DNA of 64,000 bases from Ideonella sp. A 288 (lineage in GTDB: Bacteria > Pseudomonadota > Gammaproteobacteria > Burkholderiales > Burkholderiaceae_C), in the NCBI RefSeq assembly GCF_002198735.1, contig NZ_MWLO01000065.1, positions 1 through 64,000 on the forward strand, in the 5' to 3' direction. Shown here piece after piece: positions 19,912 through 28,167 of this stretch. The translations under genes were made by a program, and so were the position numbers. The notes beneath the pieces were generated by a model, which had not been told where the DNA came from, searched no databases, and saw only the letters and a program-made list of their open reading frames with translations. Position 1 is the first letter of the stretch; each line of letters starts with the position of its first letter.

Positions 19912-20629
19912 TTATGTCCACATCACGATGTCATTCGGCCTGTAATCGGCGGCACGCTGAACGTTCGGATCGTCCCAGTTGACGGCGCGAAGCCCGTAGC
20001 GGATGAGCGCCGGAACGAGTTCAGTGTCACCCACGGGGATAAACACATTCGGAAGCGCCCGTTCGTCGCCGAAGTCGAGCGCATGCGCTCGCTCTTCAAG
20101 CGGAACATCTCCTGCCGCCCTTGCAAAGTAAGTCAGATGCCTCACCAGCACTACCGCGTCTATGTTCGCGAACTGCACAGGCGCGCCCGCAGAATCCCTC
20201 AAATAGGAGTTGGCGGTGAGGAGCCCACACGCCTCATGCTTCAGCGCGGTTATGGGCTCGTAGATGAAGTCGTCCCACACAATGATGAGCACCGAGGTCT
20301 CGTGCTGAACCGCCCTAAAGGCGGCAAACTTGGCATCCGCATCTAGCAGGAAGTCCTTGACGGGGTTGTCGCGCGGAAGGGTGAGCCCCCTGTCTCCGAC
20401 AAGTTGCTGGACCCGCTCCCTCGGCAGCGCTCGCCCCGGAACCTGGAAATCATTGGTTCGCCTGGCACCTGCGTGCTCGCGCAGGGCTGGCGCCTTGACC
20501 TCGAAGAGGTACGGGCGCTGGGGCGTGACAACGCGAAGCTCAGGACGCTTCCCGTCGGCCGTGAGCGCTGGCTCGTGTTGGAAAGTTGTGCCTTCGGGCC
20601 AGTCAAAGGTCAGCAGGCGCCGGACAACC
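19912..20629 (-). pseudogene. C-terminal part of a nuclease-like gene interrupted by IS66
   Basis: Reading the minus strand from the IS edge gives an uninterrupted coding frame: VVRRLLTFDWPEGTTFQHEP..., then KRPELRVVTPQRPYLFEVKAP, then LIIVWDDFIYEP, ending NDIVMWT. The P-E...E-V-K arrangement between hydrophobic strands resembles a PD-(D/E)XK nuclease core, but this is inference. Joined to the fragment at 23768-24053 with one target copy removed, the frame is restored exactly: 286 + 710 bp, 332 codons including stop. It ends 44 bp from the end of the sacsin-like gene, tail to tail. An internal GTG at 20292 could start a shorter product. Confidence 0.8.
20622..20629. repeat. Target-site duplication, left copy
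   Basis: ggacaacc, identical to 23768-23775. An 8-bp duplication is the known IS66-family size. Confidence 0.92.
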
Positions 20630-20733
20630 GTAAGCGTGGCCTTAAGGCCCTATTGCCCGGCGCCCCGGTCGTGAGCACGATCAGGTGACGTCGCCACACT
20701 TGGGTGTGTGCACGTAACCCGACAAGTGCACAC

Positions 20734-21150
20734 ATGGACAAGCGAGTCACGAAGCCCCAGGACACCCGGCGTCGGCATGCCGAGGATTTCAAGCAGGCGC
20801 TGGTGCGCCGCACCTTGGAGCCCGGTGCGTCGGTGGCGGCCATTGCCCAGGAGGCTGGCGTCAACGCCAACCTGCTGTTCAACTGGCGGCGTCTGCACCT
20901 GCAGGCCCAGGGGCCTTCAACGTGCGGCAAGCCGGCTGCGGTGCTGCTGCCGGTCAAGGTGCTGGGCTCAGAGTCGGCGCCGGAGCCGGTGACACCACCA
21001 CCAGCAGCAGCAGCAGCAGCGCTCCCACACCGCGCCGTCCCGGCCGGCACCATCGAGATCGATATCAACGGCGCCCGAGTCCGCTTGCGTGGCGCCGTCG
21101 ATGAGACCAGCATCCACGCCGTGCTGCGTGCGCTGGCCCGTGTCACATGA
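20734..21150 (+). CDS. tnpA: IS66 accessory protein TnpA (HTH)
   Basis: A 138-aa first protein of the IS66 element. The N-terminal HTH (about 15-58: DFKQALVRRTLEPGASVAAIAQEAGVNANLLFNWRR) is of the IS3/IS66 OrfA type and probably binds the element ends. A Pro/Ala-rich linker encoded in part by a CAG-like run (about 21000-21020) leads to a small C-terminal domain. Its TGA overlaps the ATG of tnpB by 4 bp. ATG 20734 is used rather than the upstream start at 20704. Confidence 0.9.
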   Translation: MDKRVTKPQDTRRRHAEDFKQALVRRTLEPGASVAAIAQEAGVNANLLFNWRRLHLQAQGPSTCGKPAAVLLPVKVLGSESAPEPVTPPPAAAAAALPHRAVPAGTIEIDINGARVRLRGAVDETSIHAVLRALARVT

Positions 21151-21494
21151 TTGGCCTCCCAGCAGGCACCCGCGTATGGATCGTGGCCGGCCACACCGAC
21201 ATGAGGAAGGGCTTCGACGGTCTGGCCGCGCTGGTGCAGACCGCGCTGGCCGAGAACCCGTTCAAGGGCCACGTCTTCGTCTTCCGAGGCCGGCGCGGCG
21301 ACATCCTCAAGGTGCTGTGGTTCGACGGCCAGGGCCTGATGCTGCTGGCCAAGCGACTGGAGCGCGGGCGCTTCGTCTGGCCGCAGGCCACCTCCGGCAG
21401 CGTGTCGCTCACCCCCGCGCAGTTGTCCATGCTGCTGGAGGGCATCGACTGGCGCATGCCGGTGAGAACGCACCCTCCGGAACTGGCGGCATAG
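21147..21494 (+). CDS. tnpB: IS66 accessory protein TnpB
   Basis: A 115-aa protein with the characteristic IS66 Orf2 sequence: VWIVAGHTDMRKGFDGLAALVQ, then VFVFRGRRGDILKVLWFDGQGLMLLAKRLERGRFVWP. It is required for efficient transposition in IS66 elements, although its biochemical role is unclear. Length is normal. It is translationally coupled to tnpA and followed after 72 bp by tnpC. Confidence 0.95.
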   Translation: MIGLPAGTRVWIVAGHTDMRKGFDGLAALVQTALAENPFKGHVFVFRGRRGDILKVLWFDGQGLMLLAKRLERGRFVWPQATSGSVSLTPAQLSMLLEGIDWRMPVRTHPPELAA

Positions 21495-21566
21495 CGGTGT
21501 GATCAGCGTCGCCTGAGGGGCAGCACCAATGGTCATTGGTACGCGCATATCGGACACTAGGTTCCT

Positions 21567-23144
21567 GTGTCGACACCCACTCATCCGACCCCCACGATCG
21601 ACTCGCTGCTGCGGGTCATCGAGGCACGCGACTCCGAGGTGGCGCTGCTCAAGCTGATGGTCGACAAGCTCAAGCTGCAACTGCTGCGGCGCGTGCGGGC
21701 CGAGTTCGGCAGTTCCAGCGAACAGCTCGACACCCAGATCAACCTGATCGACTTCACCGCGGTGCAGACACAGCCTGCGGCTGCCGCACCGGCAAGGACC
21801 CCGCCAGCCAACGCGCCCGAGATCGACCGCAGCCTGCCGTCACACCTGCCGCGCGTTGCTGAGGTCCATCGGCCCGACGCCACGGCTGCGCACCACGACA
21901 CCGCGGGCCAGCGTTGCGGCTGCACGGCCTGCGGAGGCCGGCTGCGCCAGATCGGGCAGGATGTCTCCGAGCAGCTCGAGTACGTGCCCTCGCACTTCAA
22001 GGTGATCCGCCATGTGCGGCCGAAGCTGGCCTGCGTGACCTGCCAGACGATCTTCCAGGCCGCAGCGCCGAGCCGGCCGATCGCGCGCGGCGTTGCGGGG
22101 CCCGGGCTGATCGCCCATGTGATGGTCTCGAAGTATTGCGACCACATCCCGCTGTACCGGCAGAGCGGCATCTACGCCCGCGACGGCGTGGAGATCGATC
22201 GCTCCACCATGGCGGGCTGGGTCGACCGGGGCGATCGGCTGCTGGACCCCCTGGTGGCCGCGCTCGCTCGCTACACGCTGGCTGGGGCCAAGGTGCATGC
22301 CGATGACACGCCAGTGCCCGTGCTCAGCCCCGGCCTGGGCAAGACCAAGACCGGCCGGCTGTGGGTGTACGTGCGCGATGACCGGCCTGCCGGATCGAAG
22401 GATGCGCCCGCGGCCTGGTACCAGTACTCGCCCGACCGCAAGGGCGAACACCCGCAGCGCCACCTCGGGAGTTACAGCGGCATCCTGCAGGCCGACGCCT
22501 ACGGCGGCTGGAACAAGCTGTACGACTCGGGCCACGTGACCGAAGCAGCGTGCTGGGCTCACGCGCGGCGACCCTGGTGGGATCTGTACCTGAGCACGGG
22601 CAAGGCGCAGGACTCGATCGCTGCCCAGGCGCTGCGGCGCATCGCGGCGCTGTATGCGGTGGAGAAGGAGATCCGCGGCCAGCCGCCCGACATCCGACGG
22701 GCGCACCGTCAGGCCCGGGCTGGCCCGCTGCTCGACGACCTGCACGCCTGGCTGAGCAGCTTGGTCGGACGCGTCTCGGCCAAGTCCGAGCTCGCCCAGG
22801 CGATCGGCTACAGCCTGGTGCGCTGGCAGGCGCTGACGCGCTACCGCGACGACGGCCGCATCGAGATCGACAACAACGCGGCCGAGCGTGCCCTGCGCGG
22901 CGTGGCCCTGGGCAGGGGCAACTTCCTGTTCATGGGGTCGGACGCCGGCGGGCAGCGGGCGGCGGCGATCTACAGTCTGGTGCAGACGGCCAAGCTCAAC
23001 GGGCTGGATCCTGAGGGATACCTGCGCGAGGTGCTGGGTCGCATCGCAGACCATCCCATCAACCGCATCGACGAGTTGCTGCCGTGGAACATCGGGCGGC
23101 AGTGCGACGAGCAACGACAGACTGTTGGCAGCATGGCCGCTTGA
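21567..23144 (+). CDS. tnpC: IS66 transposase TnpC
   Basis: A 525-aa DDE transposase. In order it has an N-terminal leucine-rich coiled region (about 10-50), a Cys-x-x-Cys zinc-ribbon-like segment (CGCTACGGRL and LACVTC), the catalytic core with Asp in HADDTPVPVL and in LQADAYGGW, and Glu in NNAAERALRGVALGRGNFLFMGSDAGG. It ends with the IS66 C-terminal pattern NRIDELLPWNI. It starts at GTG 21567. No frameshift was seen, so the element is probably active. Confidence 0.95.
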   Translation: MSTPTHPTPTIDSLLRVIEARDSEVALLKLMVDKLKLQLLRRVRAEFGSSSEQLDTQINLIDFTAVQTQPAAAAPARTPPANAPEIDRSLPSHLPRVAEVHRPDATAAHHDTAGQRCGCTACGGRLRQIGQDVSEQLEYVPSHFKVIRHVRPKLACVTCQTIFQAAAPSRPIARGVAGPGLIAHVMVSKYCDHIPLYRQSGIYARDGVEIDRSTMAGWVDRGDRLLDPLVAALARYTLAGAKVHADDTPVPVLSPGLGKTKTGRLWVYVRDDRPAGSKDAPAAWYQYSPDRKGEHPQRHLGSYSGILQADAYGGWNKLYDSGHVTEAACWAHARRPWWDLYLSTGKAQDSIAAQALRRIAALYAVEKEIRGQPPDIRRAHRQARAGPLLDDLHAWLSSLVGRVSAKSELAQAIGYSLVRWQALTRYRDDGRIEIDNNAAERALRGVALGRGNFLFMGSDAGGQRAAAIYSLVQTAKLNGLDPEGYLREVLGRIADHPINRIDELLPWNIGRQCDEQRQTVGSMAA

Positions 23145-23183
23145 GGACGGTGAGCCACGCCGGCAGGTCTAAAGGACCCAGGC

Positions 23184-23711
23184 GTGAACCTGCAAGCCAT
23201 CGACCCGCGGATGATCGAAGCCCTGGAGGGCGCCAGCAGCCTGCAGCTGTACCAGCTCAAGGCGATCATCGAAGGCATGCTGGCCGACCCGCGTCGCGGC
23301 CTGGCCGCGCGCGCCAACCTGCATCTCGGCCAGCCCGTGCGCTTCGTCGACTTCCGCGACGGGCAGATGCGCAGCGGCAAGATCATCGCCTTCAAGGACA
23401 CCCAGGCCACCGTGCTCGAACAAGGCACGAAGCGAACCTGGAAGATCCCCTGCGTGTCGATGCAGGGCTACACCGACGCCGAACGGCAGGACGAGCAAAC
23501 GCAGTACATCCCACCGCCGGAGCCTGCCACCGCGGCAACCAAGGCGCGTGAGTTCCAGCGCGGCGACACCGTGACCTTCGACGATCGCGATGGACGCAGC
23601 ATCAACGGCGTGATCGTGCGCATCAACCAGCGAACCGCCACGATCGGCACCGGTGACGGCGGCACCTGGCGGGTGCCCTTCCACATGCTGCGCCACGTGC
23701 TCGACATCTGA
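23184..23711 (+). CDS. IS66 passenger protein with two SH3-like repeats
   Basis: A 175-aa protein inside the element, 39 bp after tnpC. A helical N-terminus (about 1-45: LYQLKAIIEGMLADPRRGLAARANLHLGQ) precedes two similar beta-rich modules. The first, about 50-95, runs PVRFVDFRDG...GKIIAFKDTQATVLEQGTKRTWKIP. The second, about 125-172, runs TVTFDDRDG...GVIVRINQRTATIGTGDGGTWRVP. The repeats resemble SH3/KOW-like barrels. It is not one of the three standard IS66 proteins. Start GTG 23184 with an AAAGGA ribosome site. Function unknown. Confidence 0.75.
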   Translation: MNLQAIDPRMIEALEGASSLQLYQLKAIIEGMLADPRRGLAARANLHLGQPVRFVDFRDGQMRSGKIIAFKDTQATVLEQGTKRTWKIPCVSMQGYTDAERQDEQTQYIPPPEPATAATKAREFQRGDTVTFDDRDGRSINGVIVRINQRTATIGTGDGGTWRVPFHMLRHVLDI

Positions 23712-23767
23712 CCGTCGCTGCCTTCAAGCCGCAGCGGAGGTCAAGAGGGCCTTGGGGCGACGCTTAC

Positions 23768-23775
23768 GGACAACC
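23768..23775. repeat. Target-site duplication, right copy
   Basis: ggacaacc, identical to 20622-20629; it directly abuts the right inverted repeat (…cgcttac). Confidence 0.92.
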
Positions 23776-24053
23776 AAGATTTCGGCTAGCTTCTGCAGCA
23801 ACTGGTCGTAGTGAGGGAGGTGTCCCTCCCTCCCGCCAATAGCGGCCACTTCCGTGATGAACTGCGCCCCCAGGCCTGGCACCTTCATCTCACAGTCGGC
23901 GCAGGCATCGATGATGCTGCGCGCCATCGGGTGCGGCGGCAAATTGGCGAAGTGATAGCGGAACCAGTGCCAATCTTCAGCTCGCCCAACGCTTAGCACG
24001 GCGTCTCTGAGCAGGCGGGCCCAGGTCTGTCGGTAGGTTTCCGGCATAGGCAA
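23768..24053 (-). pseudogene. N-terminal part of the IS66-interrupted nuclease-like gene
   Basis: Encodes about 95 residues (MPMPETYRQTWARLLRDAVLSVGRAEDWHWFRYHFANL... LLQKLAEILVV), then reads into the IS and stops at 23724 after a short IS-encoded tail. The helical N-terminal domain has no named family. Removing the IS and one 8-bp duplicate joins ...EILVVR in frame to ...RLLTFDW of the C-terminal fragment, giving a 331-aa parent protein. Confidence 0.8.
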
Positions 24054-24425
24054 GCCCCAATCTCACGGTTTTCTCAAGCCACCACTTTACTGGCGGCTCG
24101 GCCCGCGGCCCCGAGTTCGATAACGGCAAGTCGCTAGCATCTTCCGAACTTGGAACCTGCCAGCATGATCGCTTCCAACCAAGCGCCGTTCATCGCAAAC
24201 GTGATTGTCCGCTTCTGGGCCACCCACCTGCGGTGGACCGAGTTCTGCTTCGGGTCGAGTCCGGGTCTTCCCAGACGTCGGCTGTGCTGCCGGCCAACGT
24301 GAACGGCAGCTTTGCGGTTGTGCGATCGGGGACGCATAAGGCAGCCCTCGACCCGCAGCGGTCGTACTTCACTAGCGAAAGCGGTCACTCAAAGCGCATA
24401 CGGAGTTCAGTGCGCATACCTACAT
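24054..24425. other. Intergenic region between island and sox operon
   Basis: 372 bp with no gene supported. It contains pieces like GTCCGCTTCTGGG (near 24208), CTGCTTCGGGTCGAG (near 24246) and, reversed, TGCTTTGGGTTGA (near 24430). They resemble motifs in other debris zones of the window. Confidence 0.35.
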
Positions 24426-25001
24426 TCAACCCAAAGCAGCACGCCACGCATGGCCGATCCATTGGACCGCATAGCTTCCGTGCGGTCGTTCAACCGCGAG
24501 CAAGACCCGGTCTGGCCCCACGCGCATGACCACGGCGCTGACGTCCATGAACCTTGCGCGCGCGCCCTGACCCGCGTGCCGAGGGATGGCGTTGGCATCG
24601 AACAGACGCGGCAGTAAATCGTCCATGCCCGCGCCGAGCAATTCGAACGCCAGCCAACCGGCCGACTGATCCACCACGCAGGCCAGGCTGTTGCAACCCG
24701 GGTGCAGTGCCGCCAGAACGTCGTCGGCGGCCCTGCCGCTTGCCGTCAGCAGCAGGCTCTCTGCGGGGCCGATCCACACCTGCCACGGGTCGTCGCCGAG
24801 GCAAGTTCCCGGCGTGGGCATGGCAGTGAGATGGTTGGCCGCGAGAACTTCATGGACGGCCGCTGCTCCTCCCGCGAGATGGCGAAAGACCAGCACACGC
24901 AGGCCTTCAACCACGGACACTTTCAGTGCCTGCGTGGCGATTGGCAACGCTGCCTGCAACTCAGCTTCGAAATTGCTTGAAGCGACCAGACGCTCAACCA
25001 T
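24426..25001 (-). CDS. soxG: Sarcosine oxidase gamma-subunit-type protein
   Basis: A 191-aa small subunit of heterotetrameric sarcosine-oxidase-type enzymes. Its pattern CNSLACVVDQSAGWLAFELLGAGMDDLLPRLFDANAIP...RARFMDVSAVVMRVGPDRVLLAVERPHGSYAVQWI matches the SoxG/GcvT-related fold. The gene overlaps the end of the alpha-subunit gene by 8 bp and is last in the order B-D-A-G. It is probably a structural partner of the folate-binding part of SoxA. In N-methylglutamate dehydrogenases the equivalent subunit is MgdD. Confidence 0.88.
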   Translation of the reverse strand: MVERLVASSNFEAELQAALPIATQALKVSVVEGLRVLVFRHLAGGAAAVHEVLAANHLTAMPTPGTCLGDDPWQVWIGPAESLLLTASGRAADDVLAALHPGCNSLACVVDQSAGWLAFELLGAGMDDLLPRLFDANAIPRHAGQGARARFMDVSAVVMRVGPDRVLLAVERPHGSYAVQWIGHAWRAALG

Positions 25002-27882
25002 TCAAACGATCTCCGGCGACATCGAAGAATGGAGTCTTGACCACTTCGGCTGCAAACGGCCGCCCCAGGTGATAAGCCGTCACGTGCTCTCCGACGCGTT
25101 GGCCGCCACGCCTGAGCATGGCCAGCGCGACGGGGTGACCCAGCACCGGACTGAAGGCGCTGGAGGTGACGTAGCCTTCGATCGGAGCTGGTGGGGCGTC
25201 CACAGTGATGTGGGCGCCGACGGGCAGTCGGCTGCGGCGATCCAGCGTCAGCAATCCGACCAATTGCATGCGGTCGGCATCGGTCGCCACCGGCCGCAAC
25301 AGCGAGCGCCGGCCGACGAAGTTGGCTGCCTTCCTGGAGATGCCGCGGTCCAGGCCGACGTCACCCGGGAAGGTCGTGCCATCGGTGTCGGCGCCCAGAT
25401 GCAGGTAGCCCTTCTCGGTGCGCAGGATCATCAGCGCCTCCACGCCGTAGGGCATCACTGCAAAGGGCCGGCCGGCCTGCCAAAGTTGTTCGAGCAGCGC
25501 CTGCGTGTGCTGCGCAGGCACATTGATCTCATAGCCGAGCTCGCCACTGAAGCTGGCGCGCAAGACGCGCATCGTGACGCCGCCATGGTTCACCTCGCGG
25601 AAGGTCATGTGCCGCATCGCCGTGGGTGCCAGGGCGTCATCGAAACCGGCGGCCTGCAGCACGGCCCAGGCCTTGGGTCCCGCCACGGTGACGTTGCCCC
25701 ACGCAGATGTGACGGGCGTGACCAGCACACGGCAGTTCACATGCTCGCACTGGAGCCATTCCTCGAAAGCCAGACCGACACGCTCTGCGCCACCCGACGT
25801 GGTGTTGACCCAGTAGTGCTGCTCACCCAGGCGTGCCACGATGCCGTCGTCGAAGATCACGCCGTCTTCGCGCAGCAGCAGGCCGTAGCGCGCCTGGCCG
25901 ATGGCGAGTGTGGACATGGTGCCGACGTACATCAGATCGAGGAAGCTCGCTGAATCGGGCCCGTAGAGTTCGATCTTGCCCAGCGGTGAGGCCTCGAACA
26001 GACCGACGTGTGTGCGAACGTGGAGTGCTTCGCGCTCGGCGGCGTCGTTCAGCGACTCACCATCCCGAACGTATGCCGCAGGACGTTGCCAGCCGCCAAA
26101 CTCTTCCCACACCGGTGCGTGCGCGTCGTGCCAGGCGTGCCCCGGCATGCGCTTGAGTGGTTTGTAGCGGGCGCCGCAGCGCCCCGCCGCGAGTGCGCCC
26201 AAGGTCACCGGCTTGAACGGCGGACGAAACTTGGTCGTGCCGACCTGCCCGGGGCTGCGGTCGGTCAGCTGGCCCATCAACACGAGCGCGTTGACATTGC
26301 TGGTCTTGCCCTGGTCGGTGGCCATGCCCATGGTCGTGTAGCGCTTGAGATGCTCGACCGAGCGGTAGTTTTCGCGCGCGGCCAAGGACACGTCGTCGGC
26401 TGTGACATCGTTCTGCAGGTCAACGAAGACCTTGCCGGGTTTGCGCCGCACAGCCGCCAGTGCTGCAGCCGAGGGGCTGCTGTTCGACGAGACCACGCCC
26501 AGGCCACCCACCGGTGCCGGCTGCGCGGTGCCGCGGCCCACCGCCGCGGGATGTGGGATGCCGCGGCCTACAGCCGCGGCGTGCGCCAGCGCTCGCGCTT
26601 CGTCGAACACGCCGGCACAGGCACCCACCGAATCGATGTCGGGCACCGCGCGATCCGGCACGAACATGGCGGCCTCGTCCACCCAGCGCAGCTTGCCGCC
26701 GGCCATCGAATACAGGTTGACGGCAGGCGACCAGCCGCCGGCACTGGCAATGCAGTCGGCGTCCAGGTGCTGCAGCGCACCGCCACCGTGGGCGGCCACC
26801 ACAACGCCTTTCACCGCTCGCTGGCCCTGTACGGCCACGATGGCACTGCCCCGAAACACCGGCACGCCAGCGGGTGAATCGATGGCGGCGGCGCTGCGGT
26901 GGTCGACGATGGCAGCGACATGGATACCAGCGGCCACCAGTTCCCGCGCCGCCAGAAAGCCGCTGTCGCAAGCGGTGGCCACCACCACGCGGCGGCCGCA
27001 GGCCACGCCGTAGTGGGTGGCATAGCGCAGCACGGCACTGGCCAGCATCACACCGGGCCGGTCGTTGTCGGGGAAGAGCATGGGCCGCTCGAAGGCGCCG
27101 GTGGCCAGGATGATGCGACCGGCGCGGATCTGCCACAGCCGCTCGCGCACGGCACCCGCCACGGTCTGCACCGCCGCCGCCAGGCCGTGGTCGTACAGGC
27201 CAAACACGGTGCAAGCCGTGAGCACCTCGATACCCGCCAGCGCCAGGTCTGGCAGGCGCGCGGCAGCGGCCGGCTCCAACCGCGCCGCACCCTCGACCAG
27301 CAGCACCTGCTGACCGCCCTGCGCTGCCGCCAGCGCGGCCTGCACGCCCGCCGCACCGGCACCCACCACCAGCACCTGCGCCTGGCGCGAGACCTGGTCA
27401 TAGCGGTCGGGGTCGGGCGCATCGGCGGCCACCCCCAGACCCGCGATGCGCCGGATCACGGGCTCGAACAGGTGCCAGTGCGGCCACATGAAGGTCTTGT
27501 AGTAGAAGCCCGCAGGCAGCAGCGCCGCAAATCGCGAGGTCAGCGCCGCCAGGTCGAAGCCCAGGCTGGGCCAGGCATTGCCGGTGAAGGCCTGCAGGCC
27601 CGCGCTGGCGGCAAGGTCGGTGGCCCGCGTGTTGGGCGTGCGCGCGCCACCCTGGCCGATGTCGACCAGACCGGTGGGCTCTTCCACGCCGCAGCTGAAG
27701 ATGCCGCGTGGCCGGTGCAGCTTGAAGCTGCGGCCCACATGCACGATGCCCTGGGCCAGCAGGGCCGAGGCCACCGTGTCACCGGCAAAGCCCTGCACTT
27801 CGCGGCCGTTGAACTGAAAACGAAGCGCTTGGGTCCGGTCGATCCAGGCGCCATGGGGTGCCGGCAGTCGGAAGCCGCTCAT
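24994..27882 (-). CDS. soxA: Sarcosine oxidase alpha-subunit-type protein
   Basis: A 962-aa large subunit. The N-terminal region (about 10-90: FNGREVQGFAGDTVASALLAQGI...) is ferredoxin-like. A dinucleotide-binding Rossmann domain has GAGAAGVQAALAAA (about 168-182). The C-terminal third (about 590-955) is a GcvT-type aminomethyltransferase fold that binds tetrahydrofolate. The known enzyme demethylates sarcosine to glycine, passing the one-carbon unit to folate or releasing formaldehyde. ATG 27882 overlaps the SoxD stop by 4 bp. A linker around residue 440 contains a short repeated AVGRG segment. An N-methylglutamate dehydrogenase role is possible. Confidence 0.92.
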   Translation of the reverse strand: MSGFRLPAPHGAWIDRTQALRFQFNGREVQGFAGDTVASALLAQGIVHVGRSFKLHRPRGIFSCGVEEPTGLVDIGQGGARTPNTRATDLAASAGLQAFTGNAWPSLGFDLAALTSRFAALLPAGFYYKTFMWPHWHLFEPVIRRIAGLGVAADAPDPDRYDQVSRQAQVLVVGAGAAGVQAALAAAQGGQQVLLVEGAARLEPAAAARLPDLALAGIEVLTACTVFGLYDHGLAAAVQTVAGAVRERLWQIRAGRIILATGAFERPMLFPDNDRPGVMLASAVLRYATHYGVACGRRVVVATACDSGFLAARELVAAGIHVAAIVDHRSAAAIDSPAGVPVFRGSAIVAVQGQRAVKGVVVAAHGGGALQHLDADCIASAGGWSPAVNLYSMAGGKLRWVDEAAMFVPDRAVPDIDSVGACAGVFDEARALAHAAAVGRGIPHPAAVGRGTAQPAPVGGLGVVSSNSSPSAAALAAVRRKPGKVFVDLQNDVTADDVSLAARENYRSVEHLKRYTTMGMATDQGKTSNVNALVLMGQLTDRSPGQVGTTKFRPPFKPVTLGALAAGRCGARYKPLKRMPGHAWHDAHAPVWEEFGGWQRPAAYVRDGESLNDAAEREALHVRTHVGLFEASPLGKIELYGPDSASFLDLMYVGTMSTLAIGQARYGLLLREDGVIFDDGIVARLGEQHYWVNTTSGGAERVGLAFEEWLQCEHVNCRVLVTPVTSAWGNVTVAGPKAWAVLQAAGFDDALAPTAMRHMTFREVNHGGVTMRVLRASFSGELGYEINVPAQHTQALLEQLWQAGRPFAVMPYGVEALMILRTEKGYLHLGADTDGTTFPGDVGLDRGISRKAANFVGRRSLLRPVATDADRMQLVGLLTLDRRSRLPVGAHITVDAPPAPIEGYVTSSAFSPVLGHPVALAMLRRGGQRVGEHVTAYHLGRPFAAEVVKTPFFDVAGDRLNG

Positions 27883-28154
27883 GACGACCCTTCCGGGCGA
27901 GTGGCCGTGATCCCGTAGACGGCTTTCACCTCGTGAGTGACGGTGTCGCGCAAGAGGTTGAACCACAGGCCGCAGCCATAGGTATGGCGCCAGCGCTCGG
28001 CATGGTCACCCTTGGGGTTGTCGCGAAAGTAGAGGTAGGTGCCCCAGGTCTCGTCGCTGCAGTCGAGAGGCGGCCGCGCAATGCCGGTGGTGCCACCACA
28101 GTGGAACTCGTTCTCGGCGCGCGGGCCGCACAGGGGGCAGGTCAATTGCATCAT
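27879..28154 (-). CDS. soxD: Sarcosine oxidase delta-subunit-type zinc protein
   Basis: A 91-aa subunit with CPLCGPRAENEFHCGG at the N-terminus (zinc ligands from the CxxC and a later His/Cys), a WGTYLYFRDNPKGDHAERWRHTYGCGLWFNLLRDT core, and the usual short C-terminus. Length and sequence fit SoxD/MgdB. It is 13 bp after soxB and overlaps soxA by 4 bp, so it is coexpressed in a fixed stoichiometry. Confidence 0.93.
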   Translation of the reverse strand: MMQLTCPLCGPRAENEFHCGGTTGIARPPLDCSDETWGTYLYFRDNPKGDHAERWRHTYGCGLWFNLLRDTVTHEVKAVYGITATRPEGSS

Positions 28155-28167
28155 CGCGCCAGGCTCC

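Larger units (their letters stand above)
20630..23767 (+). mobile_element. Complete IS66-family insertion sequence
   Basis: A 3138-bp element. The terminal inverted repeats begin GTAAGCGT and match at 19 of 22 positions (20630-20651 against 23746-23767 reversed). It is flanked by an 8-bp direct repeat. It carries the three IS66 genes tnpA, tnpB and tnpC plus one passenger gene, all on the plus strand. It lies in and splits a minus-strand gene. The intact frames and perfect duplication indicate a recent insertion. Confidence 0.95.

Noticed and set aside
20343-20674. Short frames on both strands over the left flank of the IS
   Set aside because: The real coding frame is the third minus-strand frame, which is the C-terminal part of the interrupted gene.
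21000-21022. CAG-like trinucleotide run in tnpA
   Set aside because: Encodes an ordinary Ala-rich linker; no sign of phase variation.
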